A stretch of 64,000 nucleotides of DNA from the NCBI GenBank assembly GCA_029582165.1, contig CM055875.1, positions 23,381,144 through 23,445,143 of the forward strand. The letters run 5' to 3'. Positions 32,903 to 42,050 of the stretch are shown one piece after another. This stretch comes from Portulaca oleracea. Taxonomy: Eukaryota > Streptophyta > Magnoliopsida > Caryophyllales > Portulacaceae. The notes under the pieces were generated by a model. It was not told where the DNA came from. It was given only the letters and a program-made list of their open reading frames with translations, and ran no database searches. The number at the start of each line of letters is the position of its first letter. The first letter of the stretch is position 1. The translations under genes were made by a program, and so were the position numbers.

Positions 32903-33540
32903 AAATCATTTTTATGTCATATAGCTTTCAATTTTTGTCAGTTTTGCCACTGAACTTTTAAATTTGTCAAATATGTCACATAACTTTGAAAACTTGTCAA
33001 AAATCCCACCTAACTTTTCAATTTGTCAAAAATGCCACTTAACTTTAAAAATTTGTCGAAAATGCCACCATATGTAATTTTGACCTATTATAACAAATAA
33101 AATTTAATTTTGATTTTATTTTTGATTTATTTTAAATTTCGAATAGTGAAAAATAAAAGAAAAAGAACCTAATATATTAATATAGTTTATTTTATGGTGT
33201 TGAATAGGAATAAGAAGAATTATGAGATAGGGTGGATATGTTAGTTGAATTTAGATTAATATATTTAAAAAATATTCTAACTATTCTAAATTAAAAATTT
33301 AAAATGAATATAAATTCTACTTGTTATAGGTCAAATGTCATTGGGTGGCATTTATGACAATATTTCAAAGTTAGTTGACATTTTTAATAAGTTTTCAAAG
33401 TTATGTAACATATTCGATAAATGTAAAAGTTAGGTGGCATTTTCGACATATTTTTAAAGTTATGTGGCATATTTGACAAATTTAAAAATTTAGTGACAAA
33501 ATTGACAAAAATTGAAAGTTATATGACGTATAAACGATTT
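32903..33540. mobile_element. Foldback-type element with arms made of tandem 30-bp repeats, 638 bp
   Basis: Left arm 32903 to about 33090 and right arm about 33330-33540 are inverted copies. Each arm is built of about five tandem units of about 30 bp of the form TTTGTCAAAAATGCCACTTA + ACTTT. The centre is AT-rich. No clear target duplication. The architecture resembles foldback elements rather than a simple MITE. Confidence 0.75.
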
Positions 33541-34097
33541 AGAAGTAAATTTAGAAGATTCATACATTACTTAGTCGTAGAATTGTATGTAAAAAACATG
33601 CAAGCATTTTAGTTCAACAAACAATAATAAGAAAGAAGGTAAAGCTTACGTGTTATGATTAATTAAGAAAAACAAGTATATCCAAATAAAAAGTGTGAAA
33701 CGATTTAATTATAACTGTGAAAAAAATGTTAGAATATACTATATGTGAAGTTTAAAATAATTTTCTTTTATTATTTTGGGTACAAAAATAAAAAACAACA
33801 TTATTTTACTATAATAGAATACAGTATATGTATAAGTTATTTCCTTTTAATTATTCAGAAAATGGAGAGTTTAATTTATATTTATAGAGTTACTGCTATT
33901 TACACATCATGAAGCAGTGCGAAAAAATGATTATTGTGGTATATGAGTCATTATTCTATCAAAATGTTTAAAGACTACATAAATTATTTATAGAAGTAAT
34001 GTACAATGTGTTATCATTCGATTAGATTATAAAATTGTTTTTATTAATAAAGAAAAACTATCCCAAAACATTAAATTAAAAAATTTAATGTTAATTA

Positions 34098-34332
34098 CTA
34101 CCTCCGTTTTGTTTTATCTGTTATCTAGGGAATTGTGGTAAAAATTTTGACCGTTAATATCTTAATTTGTATAATGATTCATTGTACAAAATTGATATCA
34201 TTAAATTCGTAATAAAAGATACTATTAAAAAAGTATAATATTATATTTTTCTATGAAAGTTTTATATTAAAAATTATTGATTAAACGTTGACACTGAAAA
34301 TCGTAAATGACAAATAAAAAAGAACGGAGGGG
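34098..34332. mobile_element. Stowaway-like MITE, 235 bp
   Basis: The ends CTACCTCCGTTTTG and, reversed, CCCCTCCGTTCTTT match the Stowaway CTCCCTCCGT consensus. They are flanked by TA on both sides (34096-34097 and 34333-34334), as expected of Tc1/mariner MITEs. The region 33541-34097 to its left is AT-rich with nothing recognised. Confidence 0.8.
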
Positions 34333-34745
34333 TAACATAAATGAAATAATTACTCGGTAACAATACAAGTTATTCGATAACTGATATAAGTATTTACTTT
34401 AGGATATGATAACACCAGATTAAAATGTAAAAACATAAATAATATTCCCATAAAATTATTTTTTTATTACATAGTGTCATTATTTAAATAATTAAAACAA
34501 AGTAATAGATAGAATTAATTAATATGTATGGCACATAATTTTTTTAAGAATACTTGAAAATAATAATTTAATATATTAAATAAATGTTTCACCTATAAAT
34601 TATAAAATATTAGTTGATAACTCGTGATAAAGAAAATTAGACAATAATAATACGAACTTTTGGAGTACTGGACAATATCAACAATTTTATTGCACACTAC
34701 TAATACCTAATATATACTTATTTTCCCGCAATTGTATGACACTGA

Positions 34746-35020
34746 GTTGGTAGGTGCTTTACTTGACAAAAAGACGATATGTTGCCTAATTATCTGAGTT
34801 AGAGGCCGGAGCAGGTGGAAAAAAATTGATTGTCACTTTTTTTTTACCAATTTAGCTAAAAAATAATTAAAGTTTTATTTTTACATTATTGTTTAGCTAC
34901 GTTGGTTAATGTTAGTTGGCAAAGAAATATGATCCTCAACATTTTTTCAACTTGCTCTAGCTTCCAACTTAGACAATTAGGCGACACGTCATTTTTCTGC
35001 TAAGTCAGACACCTACCAAC
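34746..35020. mobile_element. MITE with 90-bp inverted arms, about 275 bp
   Basis: GTTGGTAGGTG...GCCTAATTATCT...AGAGGCCGGAGCAGG at the left is inverted at the right (CTTGCTCTAGCTTCC...GACAATTAGGC...CACCTACCAAC). The inside is AT-rich. Target duplication not resolved. Confidence 0.7.
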
Positions 35021-35120
35021 TAGGTAATGTACCATTGCTGAAAAATATATCCACATACATTTGGTACTATTAATATCCAAAAAAATTGTTGGTATTATTA
35101 TCGGCCAATCGCAAATTCTA

Positions 35121-35385
35121 GTATAAGACGTCTCATGTAAATTTATGGTAATTTACGTGAGACAGACTTCTCATAGGGTGACTATTTTAATATTTTATTA
35201 TGATTAGTTAGTGATACTGGAACAATCTTTTAACACGAATGTGACTTATAATTTATCAAGAGATGACTTATACCAAAGTCATCTCAAAGAAGTTATTTGT
35301 CACCCTAGTATTAATAAATATTCACAAAAAATTATGCGTCTTACAATAAATTTATAGTGGGACGGTCTTACATAAAAATTAATGC
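35121..35385. repeat. Inverted repeat with GACGTCTCA / GACGGTCTTAC ends
   Basis: TAAGACGTCTCATGTAAATT at the left and an inverted TAAGACCGTCCCACTATAAA at the right. Similar 'gagacggtctcac' repeats are common in Caryophyllales genomes; I note the likeness from memory only. Confidence 0.45.
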
Positions 35386-36255
35386 CCCTGTAGTTCATAT
35401 TATTGTTGTTCAATAATCCATTATAAAAACATAATATTTCAACAAATAAAAAATAAATTTCTTTAAATATAAATATGAAAAGAATATATTGTTTGAATGA
35501 CATAATTTAATCTTTATAATTTCATTTTTTAAGTTGACTGACATAATTTAATCTAACATGCCGTAACAAAAAAATATATACAAGTACATAAAAATATGTT
35601 GGACACAAGAAAACCTTCATAATTATCCAGATCTTCATTAATAAAGTAACAAATAGTATATTTCTTTTGAATAAAATAGCAACATTTTACTATACAGGTC
35701 TGTAATGACAAATGGTATATCCGTAAGCATTTTGCTCTGATTAGTAATTAATAGTAGCAACATTCAATCATATCCATTGTGTTTGAACACATCACAAAGC
35801 TAATCTTATCACATATGATAGGGCTAATCCCAACTCTCCTTGCTCTGAATAGCAACATTTTATGAGCACTAATTTTATTTACCCAAATGGAGGCAAGTCA
35901 TCATATAAATAGCATTGTAATGTCAGTAAAATAAAGTTGTTAGCTATGTCATTATTCTCAAAGTACTTGGATCAAATTAAAAGCGAATGTTAATGATACT
36001 TACAAATAATTTGAAGGAGCAAAGCAAAGAGTATTGAGAAGTGGTCCACCTCCTTTAAATACTGGCTTGACTTTTGGTGGTCCTTGAAAACCTCTCAACC
36101 ATGTATTTTTGTTTAAAATGTTGTTATTAGTCACCTTTCAAGGCTAAGCATCCACCCCACACCCCTCACTCAAAATAACCTAGCTATCATCATCATCATC
36201 ATCGATCTTAATCTTAGGCTTATGAAAGCAACCAACCAACCTACATAATCCATGT
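35386..36255. other. Intergenic, no gene seen
   Basis: AT-rich with a short (CAT)n run near 36186-36204. No coding frame or element end recognised. Confidence 0.6.
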
Positions 36256-36264
36256 GATTAACTA

Positions 36265-36612
36265 AAAAAAATTACTCGAGTACCCTAACTTTTGGTGAAA
36301 TATTTTTCAGGTATCCCAACTGATTAAAACTGATTTTGGGGTACCCTTAATTTTTGAGTTAGTAATTATTAGGTACTTTTCCGGTCATCAATTTGGTTTT
36401 TAGTGACCGAAATAGTCTCGTTCTTCCATTTTTGAATAAATACCCTTGAAGAAGAGTAAGAGTATTTTGGTCACTTAATAAAATTGATGGTCGGAAAATC
36501 ACCAAATAATTACTAACCCAAAAATTAAGGGTACTTTAAAATGAGTTTTGAAAAGTTGGGTATCAAAAAATAGTTTCCCCAAATATTGGGATTCCTCCGA
36601 GTAATTTTTTTG
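36265..36612. mobile_element. Mutator-like MITE, 348 bp
   Basis: Arms of about 130 bp: AAAAAATTACTCGAGTACCC at the left, and at the right an inverted AAAAAAATTACTCGGAGGAA; both contain the ACCCTTAATTTTTGRGTTAG segment. Flanked by GATTAACTA at 36256-36264 and 36613-36621, a 9-bp duplication (8 bp if the boundary base is counted in the element). Confidence 0.82.
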
Positions 36613-36621
36613 GATTAACTA

Positions 36622-37347
36622 ATATATCTATGCATTCTTTTTAATAATTAAATTGAAAAACTAAAAGAAAATAAAAGGGGGTCCTTGTTAACAATGACTT
36701 GGTGCTTCACCTTTATAGGGCTAGGCTTTATGACTATTGCAAAAGCTTGTTTCCCTTTTTAGGTAACTTAAATTGCCATTTGATTTAATCACAATTCAAC
36801 ACATCTTAATCCTCTTTTTTCACTTTGTTTGAGGTGACCATGATATTATATGTCTTTCACGATATTATTATGTGGCATGGGTTGTCAAGACCTCCATATT
36901 GGTTAAAGCCTTCGTTAATTTCATCTTATCAGTAGATTTCAACTTATCAGTAGATAATTAAATTGAATAATAAGGGTGATTGGCTCTTGTTTTAGTGACC
37001 AAGGTCCTATCTTCCATTTCTTCTTTGTTCGATTTCTGGCAGAGCATTCCTTGTTTATTAGGAATAAGAGTGTGTTGTGATTTCTGTGAACAGAAGGTTG
37101 AGTCTGAATCATGCACCCATATCCCAGTCTAATAAAAAGTCACTAGATTCAGATTACTCTAAAATAAAAACTTATCATAAATTAGACTGTTTTCCTAATA
37201 ATGAAAAGATTAAATTGAATAATTTTCAAAGTCAATGAACATGTCTCTCCTCCCTCCCTAATTTGTTATAGTGATTAGAGTATTTTGTTGTTCAAATTGG
37301 TAGTATTAGTTTATACTATAAACATAACCTTGAATTTATTAGTTGTG
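36622..37347. other. Intergenic, no gene seen
   Basis: AT-rich with no supported coding frame. A short direct repeat (ATTTCAACTTATCAGTAGAT-like) occurs near 36930-36955. Confidence 0.6.
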
Positions 37348-37356
37348 TATCCATGG

Positions 37357-37948
37357 GAGTTAATTACATTTACCCTATCTGACATATGCGGTAATAATTT
37401 TTGCACACCCGACATTTGGGAAATAATTTTCACCCTACCTGACATTTAGTGAAAGTGATTTTTAGTGTTAGAATCTGGTAACTTGTCATCAGAAATGGAA
37501 AAATACAATAATACCCCTATATTACTATGTGAAATTACGATGTTGCCCTTTAATTTGAGAAGGAAAAAACTATGTTGGAGAGTAGAAGACAGACATGGTG
37601 GTTTGGGAGGGGTTAGGTTTTCATTTTCTGTATGGGAGGGGAGGCCGGGGAGAAGAATCAGTGGAGTGGTTGGGTTTTAAAATGCCATAACAATTAATAC
37701 TAAGGGTACAAAAGTCATTTCACATTTAATTGAAAGTCAAATGAAATAATAATAAGGGTATAAAGGTCACTTCATATTTATTTTTTTACAGTTTACCGGA
37801 AAAGTCAATAAAAATCAATTATAACATAACTGAGGGGCTTTAAATTTATGACCACTTAAATGTCAGGTAGGGTGAAAATTATTTCTCAAATGTCAGGTGT
37901 GTAAAAATTATTACCACATAAGTCAGGTAGGGTAAATGTAATTAACTC
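37357..37948. mobile_element. Mutator-like MITE, 592 bp, with exact 9-bp TSD
   Basis: Arms of about 92 bp start GAGTTAATTACATTTACCCT and end with its inverted copy. They are flanked by TATCCATGG at 37348-37356 and 37949-37957, a perfect 9-bp duplication typical of the Mutator superfamily. The centre is non-coding and contains a G-rich strip at about 37600-37670. Confidence 0.93.
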
Positions 37949-37957
37949 TATCCATGG

Positions 37958-38431
37958 CTAGTTTAATATAGTCGTTTGACGCATGTCCGGTAAACTAAAA
38001 CTAAAAACATAAAAACACTATGTCTCTATAAAATTATAAAATATATTCATTTAATGTAAAATACTATAATTGAAATGTGTTTTTTAATTGATACTTGCAC
38101 CATATATAATCCGACTTAAATACACCTTTTAATATTTGTTTCCTTTCATTTTATCATTTTCATTTTTTAAATTCAAAATATACGTACATCCAAATATGTT
38201 ATTATATTTTCTTTTCTAATTTTGATACCAATTATATACTAATTGTAAGTCCTTACCAAGTAATATAGTTAGACAATTTGTATTCATTTCCTAACTTAAC
38301 CATACACCACATGATTTTTTTTATCTCCATCATAATCTTTTCATGTCCACAGTTTTCGTAGACCATATCAATAGGTTTCAGATTTATAATTTTTAATGTA
38401 ACATCTGAGATCTATTTATCTATTATTGTTG

Positions 38432-38435
<4 letters not shown>
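37958..38435. other. Intergenic, no gene seen
   Basis: AT-rich sequence leading into a (TA)n array. Nothing recognised. Confidence 0.6.

Positions 38436-38476
<41 letters not shown>
38436..38476. repeat. (TA)n array left of unit U1
   Basis: About 41 bases of alternating TA. Confidence 0.95.
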
Positions 38477-38478
<2 letters not shown>

Positions 38479-38951
38479 AAAATTGGATTCTAACTTTTAA
38501 TTTGTATTATGGTGGTCCAAAAAAAAATTTGTATTGTAGTGGTATCAAATCCATTACAACGTTCTTTTTATTTTTTTCATGCCTACTCCATATTGTTTTT
38601 GTTTTTTTCGTTCCTGCCCCCAGATAGGTAATGAAGTGTAGTTGCTAAAAAAAATTTTGAATTATTTTTTTGAGATTCCGAGCAATTATTATGATTTTTT
38701 AAAAGGAATAAAATTGAAAAAATCATAAAAAATTGGAAAAAATTTGGAGAAATGCTGTTAATTTATTAAAAATCGTGGTAAAGTGTTATGCAAAGTTTTG
38801 AATCAAATGCAACACAAAATCTATGATATTTAGGATATACTCTCGATTATGTCCCACTACAATAATTTTTTTTTTGGATCACCAGAATACAAATTGAAAG
38901 TAGGGATTATTGGCATCCAATTTGCAAAAGTAGCGATTATTAAAATCCAAT

Positions 38952-38955
<4 letters not shown>
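38477..38955. mobile_element. U1: TIR unit flanked by (TA)n, 479 bp
   Basis: Starts GGAAAATTGGATTCTAAC and ends TTAAAATCCAATTTTC. (TA)n lies on both sides. Its last 90 bp (CACCAGAATACAAATTGAAA...) match the right ends of U2 and U4. No coding capacity. The layout resembles the Micron elements of rice, which sit in (TA)n. Confidence 0.72.

Positions 38956-38992
<37 letters not shown>
38956..38992. repeat. (TA)n array between U1 and U2
   Basis: About 37 bases of TA. Confidence 0.95.
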
Positions 38993-38994
<2 letters not shown>

Positions 38995-39045
38995 AAAATT
39001 GGATTCTAATATTCTTTTAAAGTTATATTTCAGTCAGAGGACAAT

Positions 39046-39240
39046 ATGAATGTTCTATCATACTCAATCAACACACTAAAGGGGTTTTACGATATATCCG
39101 GTGTGGAAGTAGGCCAACATTTCTATTGGCAAATAGGGGGGTTCCAAATCCATGGCCAGGTACTTATAACTTCTTGGGTTGTTATTGCTATCTTATTAGG
39201 TTCAGCTGCTATAGCTGTTCGGAATCCACAAACCATTCCG
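39046..39240 (+). pseudogene. atpI: Plastid atpI fragment (ATP synthase subunit a, N-terminus)
   Basis: 65 codons from the [16 protein letters not shown]...[19 protein letters not shown]...[17 protein letters not shown], ending at VRNPQTIP. This is the N-terminus of plastid ATP synthase CF0 subunit a (about 247 residues in full), up to the first membrane helix. It is broken where trnS sequence begins. It has no role in the nucleus; it is an inserted organelle fragment. About 30 bases upstream of the ATG may also be plastid. Confidence 0.93.
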
Positions 39241-39276
39241 CCAGTTCCAATGCTACGCCTTGAACCACTCGGCCAT
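39241..39276 (-). pseudogene. trnS-GGA: Plastid trnS-GGA fragment (5' part)
   Basis: Reverse complement reads ATGGCCGAGTGGTTCAAGGC then GTAGCATTGGAACTG, the D-arm and anticodon arm (GGA) of plastid tRNA-Ser. The acceptor start and the 3' half are missing, so it is not a working tRNA. Confidence 0.75.
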
Positions 39277-39472
39277 GAGAAAGATTTCTACATATGCGAC
39301 CAAAGCGATCAATAATATCAGAATCTAATAAATCAGTCCAGACGGACTTACTAATGGGATGTCCTAATACGTTACAAAATTTCGCTTTAGCCAACGATCC
39401 AACCAAAGGAATAATTCGAACTATGGTATCGAATTTCTTAATAGGATTATCTATTAGAAATGAATTTTCCAA
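39277..39472 (-). pseudogene. matK: Plastid matK fragment (C-terminal domain X part)
   Basis: On the minus strand: [39 protein letters not shown] and [16 protein letters not shown], from the C-terminal domain X of maturase K. The last residues are replaced by the trnS piece. A segment at 39473-39532 next to it could not be assigned. Confidence 0.92.
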
Positions 39473-39532
39473 ATTCGGGGGTCAAAGAGTTTTATAAAAC
39501 CCCCCGGAAGGGGGCCTTCTTCGCCTTCCACC

Positions 39533-39771
39533 TAATAGAAGAGCTTGCCCCACCCATGAGTAAATATTTCGTAGTAGCCTCATTAGACCGTACATCTTTC
39601 TTGGTATATCCAGATAATAGGTAGGAGCATAAACTGAAACATTCTGGAGCTACAAAGATAGTTATTAAATCGTTAGCACCGCATAAAAACATTCCTCCTA
39701 GAGTAGCTGTTAATACGAATAACAGAAACTCTGTTAGAGCCATTTCTGTACATTCAATGTACTCCCTTTAA
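39533..39771 (-). pseudogene. ndhB: Plastid ndhB fragment
   Basis: On the minus strand: [20 protein letters not shown], then [40 protein letters not shown] and [10 protein letters not shown], from the NADH dehydrogenase-like subunit 2 (first exon region). It lies in the plastid inverted repeat, far from atpI and matK, so the pieces were joined before or during insertion. Confidence 0.93.
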
Positions 39772-40008
39772 GATCAAAGAATTCCATCGAATTGAGTGGT
39801 GGTGACTCAGTGGTTTTCTGACATGGCACATTGGCCATGTGTTTGATCGGGTTGACTTTAATGTGCCATGTCAGAAAACCACCGAGTCACCACCACTCAA
39901 CTCGGCGACGTCCCACTCAAATCCAATTATTTGGAGCACCAGAATACAAAGTGAAAGTAGGGACCACCATCATTCAATTTGCAAAATTAGGGATTATTAG
40001 AATCCAAT

Positions 40009-40012
<4 letters not shown>

Positions 40013-40076
<64 letters not shown>
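40013..40076. repeat. (TA)n array between U2 and U3
   Basis: About 64 bases of TA. Confidence 0.95.
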
Positions 40077-40078
<2 letters not shown>

Positions 40079-40794
40079 GAAATTGGATTTTAATAATACG
40101 AACTTTTGGCCATATAAGACTTAATAATACGAACTTTCGATTTGGTTCTGAATAATATGAACTTTGACCCCCTGTTACCCTCAGTAACACGCCACCGAGT
40201 TAAGATTAATTTCAATCGGCGGCGGTCTGACGTGGCGGCGGAGGCACACGCCTGGTTGTTTTGACTTTGCCACGTCATCCACGTTGAGTTAAACAAATAA
40301 TATCAACTTTACCTTATGTTGCTCTGAATAATACGAACTTTTTTCTCTCTCTAAAAATCTCAGATCCCATTTTTAATTCTTCGTCTTCTTCAATCATTCC
40401 CCTCCCCATTCTCAGAAAACCCAGAAAACTTAGGAAAAACCCAGAAAACCCAGAAATCAATCCCAAAAAACTCAGGAAAAACCCAGAAAACCCATAAATC
40501 AAACCCAGAAAACCCAGAAATCAAACCCAAAAAAGTTCGTATTATTCAGAGCAACATAAGGTAAAGTTCGTATTATTTTTTTAACTCAACGTGGATGACG
40601 TGGCAAAGTCAAAACAACCAGGCGCGTGCCACCGCCGCTACGTCAGACCGTCGCCGAGTCAAGTTAATCTTAACTCGATGGCGTGTTACTGGGGGCAACA
40701 GGGGGTCAAAGTTCATATTATTCAGAACCAAATTGAAAGTTCGTATTATTAAGTCTTATATGGCCAAAAGTTCGTATTGTTAGAATCCAATTTC

Positions 40795-40796
<2 letters not shown>
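40077..40796. mobile_element. U3: foldback unit with 267-bp arms, flanked by (TA)n, 720 bp
   Basis: Arms 40077-40343 and 40530-40796 are near-identical inverted copies (GGGAAATTGGATT...AATACGAACTTTTGGCC...CTCTGAATAATACGAACTTT). The 186-bp centre is made of CCCAGAAAACCCAGAAATCAA-like short repeats. The phrase AATAATACGAACTTT recurs within each arm. Confidence 0.88.

Positions 40797-40883
<87 letters not shown>
40797..40883. repeat. (TA)n array right of U3
   Basis: About 87 bases of TA. Confidence 0.95.
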
Positions 40884-40889
<6 letters not shown>

Positions 40890-41274
40890 AAAGAAAACAG
40901 GACAGAACCTCTGATAAATAACATTGCTTTCTATCCTTGCGAGGGGAAAGGGGTGAGCTTCCGGAAACCGATAGGTAGGAAATTCATCATGGTATTAGAG
41001 CCGAAACCTTGAATCTTACCCACCATAAGTGACGAGAAACCCAACGGTAAGGAGAAGCCTCACCAAAACCCTTTGTAATCACACCAGAATCAACCCACTA
41101 TTTGCATCTATGCGAAAGCTTCGGAGCTTCGACAACTTCGATTGTTTTTATGTAAGCAATTTTGATACTTGGAGAAAGTTAGTTCAAACAACCATCATGC
41201 CAAGAATAAAATCAAGTTTATTGATATGTGTATCGAAAAGCCCCTGCGTATTGAAACTTCTTACTTGCTTAGGG
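40884..41274 (+). pseudogene. Element K: copia LTR end, primer site and gag start
   Basis: The LTR-like end TTCATCA (to 40989) is followed by TGGTATTAGAGCC (40990-41002), a tRNA-Met primer site. About 240 bp of gag-like sequence follows, with stops, and breaks off near 41274. The left side is cut by the (TA)n array. Only the start of the element is left. Confidence 0.5.
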
Positions 41275-41524
41275 TGCACGTTTTTCACACCGATTATGTT
41301 GTATACATACATACTGAAGAAAAATAATTAGAAGAAAAGGACATTGGAGGAAATAAATTATTCTCTATGATTTCTTGTTCTTAAAAAGATGTAAAAGAGA
41401 CCCTACTTATACATTGGTGGTGAGCGTTAATATGCTTAAGAGGAAGAATCTTAGTAAAACACCTTAAATTCTTATCACAATTAGAAAATGATTCCTAACA
41501 TATGCACAAAAGGATTCTAATACT
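41275..41524 (-). repeat. Possible 3' LTR of copia element G
   Basis: On the minus strand, a polypurine-like GAGAGGGAG precedes TATTAGAATCC (TGTTAGAATCC would be canonical), and the segment ends ACGTGCA at 41275. About 250 bp. No second LTR is visible for comparison. Confidence 0.35.
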
Positions 41525-42045
41525 CCCTCTCAAGTTGGAGCGAGCGGGTTAATAATGCACAACCTAGACACCTAATACTGGAACTGGTTTATGCCAAGAG
41601 CTTTTGTGAAAATGTCTACAGGTTGGTGCTTGGTGTTTATCTTGAATAGAAGAATTTGTCCGTCTTCAACTTTCTCCCGTACAAAATGATAATCAATCTC
41701 TATATGTTTATTTCGTTCATGATAGATCGGATTAGTAGCAATATGGAGGGCTGCTTGATTGTCACAAAATAATTTATGGGTTGTATGGGTGAAAACCTAA
41801 GGCAACTAAGAAAGTTTTTAGCCAAAATGAGCTTACAAGTAGCAGCTACCATATTCTGCTTCTGTAGACAAGCAAAATACAGTAGTTTGCTTCTTGGTCT
41901 TCCATGACACAAGAGCTCTTCCTAAGATAATGAAGTACCTTATGAGAGGATCTTCTTGTAGTTGGGCGGCCCCCTGAAGCTTAGTCATAATAGGCAACTG
42001 CCAACTAGTTGTATGTTTGATTTAATTGGCGAAAGTATTCCTTGT
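41525..42045 (-). pseudogene. Copia element G: RNase H region
   Basis: Minus-strand Ty1/copia RNase [56 protein letters not shown] and the end [12 protein letters not shown]. Several stops and shifts. It continues the RT at 53304-54180 once element B2 (42051-53298) is removed. Confidence 0.82.
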
Positions 42046-42050
42046 CCAAG

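Larger units (their letters stand above)
38993..40012. mobile_element. U2: TIR unit flanked by (TA)n that contains plastid DNA, 1020 bp
   Basis: Starts GGAAAATTGGATTCTAATAT and ends ATTAGAATCCAATTTTC. Inside, from left to right: pieces of atpI, trnS, matK, an unassigned segment and ndhB (about 39015-39771), then a 39-bp-arm inverted repeat (39792-39830 with 39862-39900), then the 90-bp segment shared with U1 and U4. Confidence 0.72.

Noticed and set aside
39046..39771. atpI, matK and ndhB as working genes
   Set aside because: Each is a short fragment cut at both ends and fused to others; it is inserted organelle DNA.
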